A stretch of 64,000 bases of DNA, taken from NCBI GenBank assembly GCA_003008705.1, contig PDUO01000003.1:1806793-1870792 (forward strand), written 5' to 3'. Below, piece after piece: positions 32,479 to 43,723 of the stretch. The notes under the pieces are model-generated. The model saw only the letters and a program-made list of their open reading frames with translations. It was not told the DNA's origin and made no database searches. This DNA comes from Pezicula radicicola. Taxonomy: Eukaryota; Ascomycota; Leotiomycetes; Helotiales; Dermateaceae. The position numbers and the translations under genes were made by a program. Each line of letters starts with the position of its first letter. Within the stretch, counting starts at the first letter, position 1.

Positions 32479-35400
32479 ATGTCGACAAATAAGGGTAAAT
32501 GTCATGTTTGTGACCGTGTCTTTCACAAAGCTGAGCACCTTATTAGGCATAAGCGTTCCCGTGAGTTGTCCCCTTTCCACAAGTGCACTGTGAATTTGCT
32601 CACGATTACATAAATGCTGACTTGCTCAATACTCATAGATACAGGTGAAAGACCTTACGTATGCTCTATTTGCGGGAGATGTTTCGCAAGAAGGTATTAT
32701 TACATCGCGAGGACTGCTTACTCATACTGATCATGGAACTAGAGATGTACTGTCACGCCATCAGAAAATTCACCCGAGGAATCGAAGTTACGGCATAAGT
32801 ACCAAAGTGGCTGAGGATGGGACAGATTTTATCGCTTCCACAGATAAACCACAAGTCCCTCAAGAAGCTTTGGTACATCCGTCGACGTCGGATGGCACAA
32901 ACTTTTTCGACCAGGTCATGACAAAACCGTCCGTGCCAGCTCAATGTTCAAGTGCAGAGAGGACTCAGGGTCTAGATTTGCAAATACTCTGGAGTAACTC
33001 TGTTGAAAGTCAAAGTCAGCAACGTGAGAATGTATATGCTGGGGCCGATCATTCCATGCCACATCTGATGAATCAAGCCTTCGGGGAAAGCACCGCGTCC
33101 ACGTGCTCATCGAGCAATTTATATCAAACTTCACCTGATGGAGAGGTTAGCATATCAACAGTTATATCGCCGGATTTTACGGATATCTCTTACTTGGATT
33201 TTGGCACTCCGGACCATCCATTGATTGGAACAAGTCCGCATACAGTTTCCGACTTCCTTAACACTAATAACAAGCCATTGCACACAAGATATGAACTAGT
33301 AGACGAGCGTGCGAACATATCTGAGTCAATACGATTGACATGTGGCCAAAACAATAGCACACAAATAAATGCGCTCTCAGAAGATGCTTATTTTGGCATC
33401 AGACCAGAAAATAATATGGAATGGCTATTCGCGACCGATCTGCTAGACTATGAATCATCATCAAATCCAATACCATGGAGTTCAGGCCCACCTGGGAGAA
33501 ATGGGACATATGAGAAACTCCAGAGTATCAGCGACAGCGAAATATGGCCCTCGGAAGTATCAGACCTCATGCCACAGTCCTTTACTCAACGAGCAGAAAA
33601 CTTCAGAATAAGCAGTCGTATGGCTCACTTAGAACAATGTTGGTCTATCAGAAGGATAATAGCACCAAAACTTATGCCTGGACTATGGGCCAACCTGATT
33701 TCTGACGATAGCCCCAACATCTTCTCGGATTCTAGCATTAAGTTGAGAAATACTGAACTAAGGGCGAAACCTTTCTTCTCTCGCTGCGGTTTTGACAAAA
33801 CGTGCCGGGATCGTCTCGAAAACCACTTTGGTTCACCTACGTTCAAATTCCCCTCTGCTAAGGATTTGAATATGGCACTTGATTTTTTCTTCCGGCATTA
33901 TCACACCTTAGTACCGTTCATCCACCTTCCGACTTTCTCAGCCTCGTCTTCACCTAGTTCGACGTTGCTCACCATGTGCTTAATCGGACTGCATGTATTA
34001 AACACGACAGACTTCAACAGTTTCGTTCAGGAGATGCTCCCGGTAAAATATCCTTTCCTCCTCCCATGCGTACTTGTCCCGAGAAATGAGCTTCCAAGCT
34101 GATATTAAACGCACTTCAAGATCGTGCTAGATGAAGTTCGATCAGAGGTAGAATCTACAGCTTGTGGAACCGATTCCGCAACCGCGATGATGAGGAAATT
34201 CGGAACAGCCTTTCTTGCACTATCATTGGCTTCCATGACCGGGGTAAGAGATCGCCCCCTAACAATCGATACAAAACATTAACTATTAAAGAAGGAAAAT
34301 GGTCAAGAGCAATCTATGCTCGACCTGTATCTTCGTGTAATTTCTGTAAGTATTCTTTTCTCCGTTATTCTTCGATTTATTGATTGAGATCTTCAAAGCT
34401 CGCTCAACGTAATGGATGTTTTGATACAGATGCTTCATTTGAAGTGGACCTACTTCATCGAAATCCAGACTCTGACGCAAAATGGAAAGCCTGGGCAAAG
34501 GTTGAATCTGCTAAACGGTATACCAACCATTTCAATCTATACTCTCAAGAAATTTAAAAGCCTGATTTTTGACTTTTAGTATTCTTGTGACTCTTCTCAT
34601 GGCCGACTCCTGGTTCGCTGGCTATCACCATACTCTTCCAGCAATACGGACCGACAGATTTCAAATGTTATTACCATGTAACGAACAACTGTTCAGAGCG
34701 CAATCACCAGCAAAATGGAGTTCAATCCAACAGGAAAGACATCCTGTTCCCATACGCAGAGTACAGTTAGGATCTAACACCAGCTCATTACCAAATATCC
34801 ATGGTTGGCACGATACTTTCGAGATAACAACTCTACTAAACAGCATCAATATCTGCATTCTAGAAGAATACAATCTACCAATAAGCCCCACCTCAACATT
34901 TAACTCGCAACAAAAGGCCCGAAAGAAAGATCGATCAACAGATTTAGTATTAGAAGCACTGCACCTCTACGGTAACTCAATACTCGGATCTCTAAACTAT
35001 AATTGTGCTGTACTATGGAATCACATGTGTATACAATTAACGACCGATCTACGAATTTTCGAAGCAGCAGCTTGTCGAACCGGAATAAATGAATCTCGAG
35101 AAGCTTTGAAATCAATTAAATGTTGGGCTCAAACATCACAAGCTAGAAGAGCCTGTTTACATGCTGTTCACATTCTAAGAATCACTTCTGAGCGTTATGT
35201 TTCGGATGGTATTATGTTTCCAACTATCACTGCTCTGTTTTCATCTGCTTTGATCTTGGGATTGTATTTACTTACGGTCCCGGATACTCAGATTGAAAGT
35301 GCTAGAAATAGGGATTTCGATATGTTGGGGTTTATTAATTGGGATTATATACAAGGGGAAGGATTACCGTGTGCTGGTCCAAATCAACTTCCTATGAGCG

Positions 35401-35609
35401 ATGATACGGATGATCCGGCTCTTGGTTTTATTAGAAATGGAGGGCAAGTGTGTATTGGTGGTTCTATCTATACACCTGGTTATGAATCTGCGCGACAGGT
35501 ATTTCTTGAATTTGCTTGTCTCTCTGAAGAGATTGCTAAATGGAATGTTGGCAATTTCTTTCAGATTTTAAGAGCTATGAGCGATGCGTTTGTTGAGGTG
35601 GACTTGTGA
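32479..35609 (+). CDS. C2H2 zinc-finger transcription factor with fungal regulatory (middle homology) region
   Basis: Seven exons (32479-32560, 32639-32693, 32743-34042, 34121-34243, 34292-34345, 34399-34517, 34580-35609) encode 920 residues. Two tandem C2H2 fingers occupy residues 8-49: CHVCDRVFHKAEHLIRHKRS-H and CSICGRCFARRDVLSRHQ-KIH, linked by TGERPYV. The second finger is only seen when the 49-bp intron at 32694-32742 is removed. A low-complexity region follows, then a fungal-specific transcription factor region from about residue 400 (LDFFFRHYHTLVPFIHLPTF, GTAFLALSLASMTG, WKAWAKVESAKR, LMADSWFA). Such factors have finger plus middle homology region and usually regulate a nearby metabolic gene set. 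The neighbour with a shared promoter is the oxygenase, so local control of it is a reasonable guess. Confidence 0.9.
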
Positions 35610-35891
35610 ACGTTGTTTAGAATCAAAGGGTCTTTAACTAAGTTTATGAATATCTCTGATAATGATAGATATGTATTGGTATTCAGGATATCAGTATCTA
35701 AAGCGTGATCTAATGGAAACATTATCAAATACGAAATAGGCTCCTCAACTGTTTTGATGTACACGAAATAAGCGAATGCTTACGGGACCTGACTGTATAG
35801 AGCCTTACTATTAGACTACTTCCTATATTAGTAGCGAGTGTACTACTAGACAATAATTACAATCCTCTCTTCCCACCCTTCCCATGTCTCA

Positions 35892-37405
35892 TCAAATGTA
35901 ATTTTTCCGAGGATTGACCCCGTAAGGTGATGACGAATTTGCCTTCATATATGCCATTTCTCCTGGATTTAGTAGAGGCGGGCTAACTTTGAAGATCCCC
36001 TTGCGTACATACTTGTTTTGCTCTCTTGCCAGCACAAGTAACAGTCCGTACAGAAATGTGGTTGTGTGACGATGGCTAACGACCCATTCAGAGATGAACA
36101 AGGCCGTAAATTCAACGTCGATAGGCTCTCCATCGAACTGCTCGCTAGACTTGTCCCATTGCTCGACTACCCAGTCAGGATTGAAACTGCCAACAACATT
36201 AATCCCATGAGTTTGTTTGCTAAATGACATGTGGTGAAATTCTGTGGATCAGTCGTATAATCGGTCGCCGCTCATATACTGAAAATGAATCTGCCTTGTC
36301 AGGCCTTTAACTTGCAATGCTGCAGAAAGCATCGCACCTGTAGGATCTCCATAAAGAGGGACCATCTGCTCTGCGCGCTCAGGAGTTGTACGTCTCGCGT
36401 ATTCTCTCGCCTGTGGTGATACGAATAGTTCACCGCAGAAGGTTCAAACCTTCCCGAGTTCTTCAATGGCGAAGCCCAGCTCCATGATGGGACCCCGCAG
36501 TTGCGCTCTGCATCTTTCTCTTCTATGTCACTGATCCTCCACAGTAGTCCACGATGGAGGTCACTTTGCTAAATACCAGCTAGATATGTATGCTTTGTAA
36601 TCGCACTGTAGTGCTTTGCAATGCCTGACATTGCTAGCAGGATATCATCGAGATACGTCAGCTTTCTCAAACCAAATTCGTACAGTATCTGATACCAATG
36701 CTCTACAAGATCCACCCGCACGTTCTTCGTATTTTGGAGCATGATGTCGCAAGAAAAGTCTTGCTTGGGTTTCGTATATGGAAGCATGCTCCTCTTACCT
36801 GGGTGTACAGTACAGCCCCATGTTCACAGGCGAGCTGGGGATATGTCCTTCGTGGCACTCCCACATAAACATGTCATTATCAAAGAAGACTGTTCGCCTA
36901 CTCAATATCCATTCCTGAAAGCACCATGCACGACTTTGAAGAGGCTCTTCTAAGTGCTTTTTTATGACTGATATGTACTGACAACGCTGACGGAGACAAA
37001 CGCCTCCTTGCTCTTGCATACTGGTGCTCTAGAACAGTATTTTATCTAGGGTTCTCGTAGGTCGAGAACGCAAGAATCACGTTTGAATATCTGGTGAGCA
37101 AGTAGAGGTAATATTTAATGTCGCATTCTGGTATATGGACTCCATCCGTGTACTTTCTTCAGCCCTTGTGAGAGTCACAGCATCTTGGAACACCGGAGTT
37201 AAATCCTCAACAACGATTTCATGTTGAAGCTTAGGAAGGTTCTCGGTGGTTAGGACCATGCGTGCAGAGGTTGGCAGGCCCCAACAATGACTGAGGGTCA
37301 CATAATCCCCTTTTCAGAACTTCCAAGATCGAGTACCCGTGCGGGAAGATGGAAATCACCACCAATAGATCCGCATTTCGGGTGTGTCGCCTTACAGAGT
37401 TCTAC
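35892..37405 (-). pseudogene. Decayed HET-domain (heterokaryon incompatibility) gene
   Basis: Pieces of one HET protein run in order on the minus strand. CKATHPKCG and LPARVLDLGSSEKG at about 37330-37405 are followed, one base out of frame, by YVTLSHCWGLP and the NLPKLQHEI block. Then comes FQDAVTLTR, where the expected 'YLWIDALCI' segment is missing, joined directly to RMESIYQNATLNI. Next are SRAWCFQEWILSRRT and MFMWECHEG at 36795-37019, GLLWRISD and the PSWSWAS motif near 36480-36500, and a C-terminal block to the stop at 35892. Frameshifts and a deletion of part of the catalytic-like core show it is non-functional. HET proteins trigger cell death after fusion of unlike individuals. Confidence 0.75.
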
Positions 37406-38279
37406 AATATGAGTAATCCGCTCAATTTATGATCTATTACTAGATCTGGTATCGACATTCTGAGCGATTATTCTTGGATCGCTTGCAGCTGGATCACCTA
37501 GGTCTCCTGTTAACATGGCTACAGTTGAGATCACCAGAGGTACAGTACTTGCCTGAGTCAGGACTCAGTTGATATTTCCATTAAAATCCTCTCATATCCC
37601 GAGGCAGTTAGTGGGACTTCTATTGTTACTTTTGACGCAGAACTATGTGCAGAATGGTATATCGTGATCAGTCCATTTGCAATCTTCGAACGTGGCTAGA
37701 CTTGATCTTTTAGGAAGTAACTATCGACAATATTACAAAGCGAGCAGCCTGAAGCTGCAGCGCGTTGGCACTCGGTGAAGCTTGTCTTGAAGGTCCGCCT
37801 GGAGTCTTTGGTTAGGAAGTTTGAATTTTTAGGGAGCTGAAGGTAGTCCTTGCAGTGCGTTGTAGCTGTGATTTGTTTTGGGTTAGTTAGTAGCTGGTCT
37901 TTGTTACTCTTTTAATTAATAAGACGTTGTTGTCGAGATAGTAAAGTCGAGCGTTCTAGCTAAAGGTTTCACAGGGAACTACATAGATCCCTCACTAAAA
38001 TGTCACCGACTATCTCAATAGGTTAAAAAATAGCTGTAGTCTAAACAACAGCAAAATTAATATTAAATAAAACAAGGAAGCAATACCCTATGTTCAAATG
38101 GCCAGGAAAGGATCACCGTAGTAAAAGGCCAGTTCGACATCCATTCGGAAGAACCATTAATATGAATATTATTTTTAGTTCAGTTATAATAAGGTTCTAT
38201 ATATACCACTCTCTTAACATCAAACAATGTCACCATTCTCCTTAAGACCACACTACTAAACCTTACACAGCTTCCCAGT
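37406..38279. other. Intergenic region
   Basis: AT-rich sequence between the dead HET gene and the secreted Cys-rich gene. Contains short (TTAGTTAG)-like runs near 37880 but no coding frame or recognisable element. Confidence 0.4.
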
Positions 38280-38818
38280 TTATTTACACCCCCACCACGT
38301 CTTCTTCAAACACTTGTTTCCTCCCACCCCGTCACCATCGTACTTGCCATTACCCCAGCCATAATGATACGGCATTTCGCAATTCTTATCCAACAAGCCA
38401 TATTTATAACAAAAACAATGGAAATTCTTGCTAGTGCATCTCGTTGAAACGTGTATGTGCCGACCAGCCTGGACAAGGTACCATACCGCCTGGACGTTTA
38501 CTCCGATCCGGGAAATCACGTCGTGGTTCGAGAGTCGATGTCTCTGTCTCTCTCTGTCTTGTAGTGGTCATTGGTGGTGTTTGTTGGCGTTATTGTAGGA
38601 GAGGGAGGCTTGTGCTCAAAGGGAATTGAGATATTGAATTCGACGGGTAAGTGTGGATGCTTCAAGATTTTCACTAGTTTATCGTGAATTTCTGCATCTG
38701 TTAAATTCTCTGTGGATGGTGTTGGTATTGTAGATCTGGATTCGACTTGAAGGGTGGGTAGAACTATGGATTTTGCGGTCGCTATGATTAAGGCGATGGA
38801 GATCCAGTTGATACGCAT
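38280..38818 (-). CDS. Small secreted protein with six-cysteine C-terminal domain (effector-like)
   Basis: Exon 1 (38520-38818) encodes a signal peptide (MRINWISIALIIATAKS) and a Pro/Thr-rich linker. It would end at a GTGATT donor, just before an in-frame TGA. The following frame gives CTSKNFHCFCYKYGLLDKNC then ...NKC-LKKTWWGC-K, i.e. six Cys with spacing C-x6-C-x-C-x9-C-x(about 22)-C-x7-C. The only junction that keeps this frame is an 80-base intron ending at 38440 in CGAG, a weak acceptor; a better CAG at 38469 would give a different, Cys-poor tail. If the model is right the product is 152 residues and has the form of a secreted disulfide-rich effector or antimicrobial protein. Function is unknown. 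Confidence 0.5.
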
Positions 38819-41800
38819 CTTGTTGGTAATCAGTATTTTTTGCAGTATCGTGTTTGGGATATCAAGTTCGATGTATTGAGTCTGAGGTAGGAGGCAAGTG
38901 TGGTGAGATGGGGTTTCTAATTTGACGGTTTGTATTCTGGTGCGAATTTAAGGAGCTAAAGAAACTAGATGAGTAGTTAGAAGAGATTAATGTATTCTAG
39001 CTTTAGTTCTACAGGAAATTCAGTAGGAAAGTAATGGCATTAGATCTCTTTTCTTTCTTATTATAGTCTCTCTCTCTTTTAGATGATTAAATATAATACT
39101 AATGACGATTATAACGTTTAGACGTAAGAATTCTCAGCCTGTGACCGAGCTTGGTGGTTGGTGGTGGAAGAGTTTGTGGTTTGGAGTTTGGGGGTTTGCG
39201 TGGGCTCCATTTGAGCAGTTCGCAGGTCGGTCGGCGTCTAGAATGAGCTTTGAATATCAAGAGCTCTATCAATGGATCAACAGAACCAGCATAGAGGCAG
39301 ACGTTGCTTGGAACCATACTGAAACAGCAGAATGAATAAAAACTTGTGTCCTTAGAAAAGCAATTGCTGGCCGGTCACTGCTTGGTGAATCGAGGTACGA
39401 TAGGTTGAGTGAGCAACTCTCGGACTAAGAAACTCAAGATTTCTTTTTGGGGGGAGGAGAGGACTGAGAACTGGCCCTTCCATCTCCTACATTTGTCAAC
39501 TTAATGGAATTGGCCACTTGAACACACCATATCAGTACCATTGTCGGAAAATTGAGGCTGGGTAAATCACCAGAGTTATCTCAAGGTCCACAAGACCATC
39601 CCTTTTTGCGATGTTTATTGAAGAAAGAGGCGAAGGATTGTTACGCATGCTTGTCAAGCAATTAAATTGTCAACATCCAATTTACATTCCAGTGCATTGG
39701 TCAACATACACTCTGACATGCTCACTTGACATATGCCAAGTAGCTTAATGCCTTGGGCACAGCCTTGCGATCATCTTGACTCCGCCTCGTACTCGAGCAT
39801 TTGTGTAATCTCTGTACGTGAATGGAAATCCACACGTGACGGGTGGTAGAGCCGAACCTTGTCCGTCTTACCTCGTCAGTGCAAAGAAGCCAGTCAGTCA
39901 ATATACAGATATACAGACATTACCGACTTTTTGAGTTTGGTGGGGAGGTATGCATCACTAGATTGGAATAATAGTGAGGAAAACCTGTAGGTTGCGGTCG
40001 ACGTCGCCCCGATTCTTTGGTAAACTTCGACAAGTGGACATCTGAGAGATAGGAAAGATGTTGGCTATTCGTCCACAGACCCCAGAGAGCCCAGAGGAGC
40101 CCAGAGAGATGCCCGGCTGCGCCTCCACGATTTTGATGTTGATGTGGACCCCTCGCTGGCTCATTAGTCGTGGATGATGTTCTGTAGCAAAAATTGTGCC
40201 AACACCAGGTTGAAAGCAAGGTGCATTGGTAGATGAGGAAAGCAGACAGATTCTCGTAATTCTGAGCGATATCCTAGAGAGGAAGCTCAGAGAGGATGTT
40301 TGCGGAAGAGCTGGCGAAGAAGAGTTGAGGTTCGAAGAGGAAGCGTACCCATATTTCTCGTTTTTCTGGTGGTAATAATCTCCCAATAATCTCCTTCCCC
40401 TCAGCTCTCCGGCGACGATCGGCCGAAGCGACTCTTGGCAAGCTCGCAGGGCTGACCTGCGGGCTCCCATCAGATGCCAATAATGTCAATAATCGAGTAC
40501 TGTACTGTACTGTGTAAGTAGTGTTAAATCCTGAAGTAAAAATACGAATGACCGATAAAAGACAAAACTCGGCTAGATGAGGCAGAATTGCTACTGGTTA
40601 CCTGGTCAATTGATTTGGTACTGTACTGTACGTAGGTACGGGACTGCGTGGCGCAAGAGGGAAACGAAAGTCTTCTAGAAGGCTGCCTAATCGAGCATCG
40701 CTTCAAAGCCCAATCCAACCCCCTCTCTCCCTTTCTCCCTGGCTGCCTGTACTACGGCACATACTTCCGTACACTACACTAATGTACAGTACACGAGTTC
40801 GGGGGTCAGAAGATCAACCATCAACCATCAACGGTCAACTAGAAGACATGCTGCAGTATCCGGAGTAATAGCACTATCTTGTCAAGGTCGGCACTGAATC
40901 TGCCGTGTAATCAATTGATGACAGGCGGAAGGGGAAATGGAGGCCGAGGGAGGGATTTGATGTGGCATGTTGATGTTGCTCGTTACAGTAGTTACAGAAG
41001 TTGTATGAGGGAAATAATGTACTGTGGGCTGTGTTCTGGAATGTCTACATACTCCTACAATAATATAGTCCCACACAAACGAAGGATTCGGATGCATGGT
41101 CGACTAGCCAAGTCGCCAGTATTAATAAATGATGTCAATACCATAAAGTCATCTCCTCATGAGAGACCTCCTTCGTCGATTGGCGATGTCAGCGGGGATG
41201 CTGAGAGTGGCTAGGCTCATCTTTTAGTCAAAGGTTCAAGCTTTTGTGGAGTAAAATAGCGCACCAGGGCTCGCAACTCCTGTGTTTCATTGGCGTTTGC
41301 TGAGAAATGTGCTGAGCCATGGGTGGGTTGCTAAGGGTGATGGTTGACGGGGGCACTGCTAGAAGCCATCACCGAATAGAGTGGTCAATGAGAGAGAGAG
41401 AGAAATATGTCGAAGCCTACGAGGCAGATAAGAAGAGTTTTTGCTCTTTTCTACTAGGTATATAAAAGTATATAAAGTCAAGAGACACAGCGCGTATCAA
41501 ACAATCAAATCATATCCAAGATCAAGGTTTGACGATCCATCCCATCTTTTCTCGGAATCATCATTTGAATTGTTATTGTTGAAGATCAAACACAATAAAC
41601 CCACGACTGTTTCGCCTTGGCCGCCTGCCGCACACACCACCCACTACTCTGCCCACCAAGCTCCTTCCCCGCAAACACCATTCTTGGCGCCATAGCTACA
41701 TAATACGAGCGCATTCCCCCCTCCATCACATAACGCACATCTCACACCACATCCCACGACCTTCTTCTTCCTCCTCCTCTTCTTCTTCCATACTTCTAAT

Positions 41801-41854
41801 TCTCACGACGCTTAATTCGCATTCGCATTCACATTCGCATTCATCGTGGCCAAC
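38819..41854. other. Long intergenic region
   Basis: 3 kb without a gene I can support. A 170-codon frame on the minus strand (39958-40470) has no motif and low-complexity segments, so I do not call it. The stretch 40490-40800 has repeated GTACTGTAC words (see findings). The end (41690-41854) is the promoter/leader of the stomatin gene, with CTTCTTCTTCCTCCTCC and an (ATTCGC)n hexamer at about 41815-41843. Confidence 0.4.
41815..41843 (+). repeat. ATTCGC hexamer microsatellite in the 5' leader
   Basis: Five or so imperfect copies of ATTCGC / ACATTCGC lie within 15 bases of the stomatin start codon, in the likely 5' UTR. Confidence 0.55.
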
Positions 41855-43067
41855 ATGTCTTCTACCATTGATAGCGCAACCAACTTGCGCAAGTCGGACG
41901 ATATCGTCAAGAATGGCTCCACATCTGCAGGATTCCGCCCGTCGCAAAATACTCCAGGCCGCAGTGACAACCCGATGGTGAACGTGCAGCCTCCACGACG
42001 AGAGGATCTCCAGCCCAGCTATGCGCAGACTCTGGCTGGAGAGAGCGACCAGGGAGCTCATGGCTGGTACGGAAGCATGAGTAGGTTTCCCCATCATCTG
42101 CGAGCGCATCGCAACAATAGCTGACATTAACCACAGTCAACACCCTCGGTTCGTGTATTGGAACTCTCGGAGCCATTCCTTGCTGCATTTGCTGCCCTAA
42201 CCCATACAAGCCTGTCTCGCAGGGTAATGTCGGTCTTGTCACGAAGTTTGGACGTTTCTACCGCGCAGTCGACCCAGGTCTCGTCAAGATCAACCCTCTC
42301 AGTGAACGCCTCATCCAGGTTGATGTTAAGATTCAGATTGTTGGTACGTATACGTGTTTCTGGGCTACTATACACAAGCTTACAAATTTGCAGAGGTTCC
42401 AAAGCAAGTCTGCATGACCAAGGACAACGTCACTCTCCACCTTACCTCCGTTATCTACTATCATATCACCTCCCCGCACAAGGCTGCTTTTGGCATCTCT
42501 AATGTCCGCCAGGCTCTAGTTGAGAGAACACAAACCACTCTTCGCCACGTTGTAGGAGCACGCGTTCTCCAGGATGTCATCGAACGTCGTGAGGAGGTTG
42601 CACAATCCATTGAGGAGATCATCGAGGATGTCGCTTCCGGATGGGGAGTGCAAGTGGAGAGTATGCTCATCAAGGACATCATCTTCTCCAACGAGCTCCA
42701 AGACTCTCTTTCCATGGCCGCTCAATCGAAGCGTATTGGAGAATCCAAGGTCATTGCAGCCCGCGCCGAAGTCGAGTCAGCTAAATTGATGCGCCAAGCC
42801 GCCGATATTTTGTCATCCGCTCCTGCCATGCAAATCAGATATCTCGAGGCAATGCAAGCCATGGCCAAGTCAGCAAACAGCAAGGTCATCTTCCTACCAT
42901 CCGCATCAACTGTTGGATCTCAAATGCAGATGGCCAATGCATTCGGAGAAGGCTCAGAGCAACATGGTGGACCAAGTTCGAGTCAGAAGTATGACAGCAG
43001 TGACTTTGGAGGTCAGGACTCCGGTTTCCAACGAGCCATAAACGCTCATGTCGTTGAGAATATTTAA
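41855..43067 (+). CDS. Stomatin/prohibitin (SPFH) family membrane protein
   Basis: Three exons (41855-42080, 42137-42343, 42394-43067) encode 368 residues. After a polar N-terminus (1-75) comes a short hydrophobic, Cys-rich segment GTLGAIPCCICCPNPYKPV, which in stomatins forms the membrane hairpin and palmitoylation site. The SPFH/band 7 core follows: GNVGLVTKFGRFYRAVDPGL, VDVKIQIVEVPKQ, TKDNVTLHLTSVIYYHI, ALVERTQTTLRHVVGARVLQ and ESMLIKDIIF. The C-terminal coiled coil (IAARAEVESAKLMRQAADIL, then AMQIRYLEAMQAMAKSANSK) ends in PSAS and a polar tail. Stomatins form ring-like scaffolds in the plasma membrane or mitochondria and adjust channel or raft function. N-terminus lacks a mitochondrial presequence, so plasma-membrane or vesicle location is likelier. 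Well conserved housekeeping-type gene. Confidence 0.92.
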
Positions 43068-43723
43068 ACAATTCTTCATTATGGAAGTTATGATATGCAA
43101 GAAGCTGATAGTTTCTCGTTTTTCAAACAGCTTGGTCTACGCAATAGGTTGAGATTCAGCCAACGATAAGTCCAACACGGAACTGATGATCCGATCTTCT
43201 CGAATACCGCTTTATCGCGTCTGCCCTTGTGATTGGAAGGTGGGAAGTTATTACTTCGAGCACTGGTGTACTTTTAACTTGATTCTCTTTTGCTTTTATC
43301 ACGATAATAATGGTGGAATGAAACGTGGACGGGCTGGTTGGACGAAGGAATGGGTGAGTTGGTCTTTTGCTTGGTCTGGTGCTAGCTGGCAGGATACTAT
43401 ACCCCTCGGTCGTTTTACCCTACTCTGCGTTTAATATTTTTGTCTCTGCGGTGCGTGGAGGTTCAAGAATAGTAATAATTTTAGTCCAATGATACCGCAA
43501 TTCTCTTTTGCCTTTGTTTTATCGGAATAAACTTGGAGGTATGTGAAAACTTAAAGCGACTTCGTTTGGCTTGATGTGATGTCAGAATCCAATACTGAGA
43601 TATAAATTTAATACAGGCGAGAATATCCTTGTTTCTGTTGAATATTACGAGGAACAACAAGCAAAGGCATTGTATTCTACCAACGCAAATTTAAGAGTTC
43701 CAAAATGGTCAGTTTTTAAATTT
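43068..43723. other. Intergenic, convergent 3' flanks
   Basis: 3' UTRs of the stomatin and HET genes meet here. No coding frame of interest and no repeat. Confidence 0.45.

Noticed and set aside
39958..40470. 170-codon minus-strand frame
   Set aside because: Low-complexity Ser/Arg composition, no domain-like pattern and overlapping frames of similar length on the same strand.
41726..42402. Minus-strand frames opposite the stomatin exons
   Set aside because: The plus strand has the SPFH sequence and correct splice sites; the minus frames have no motif.
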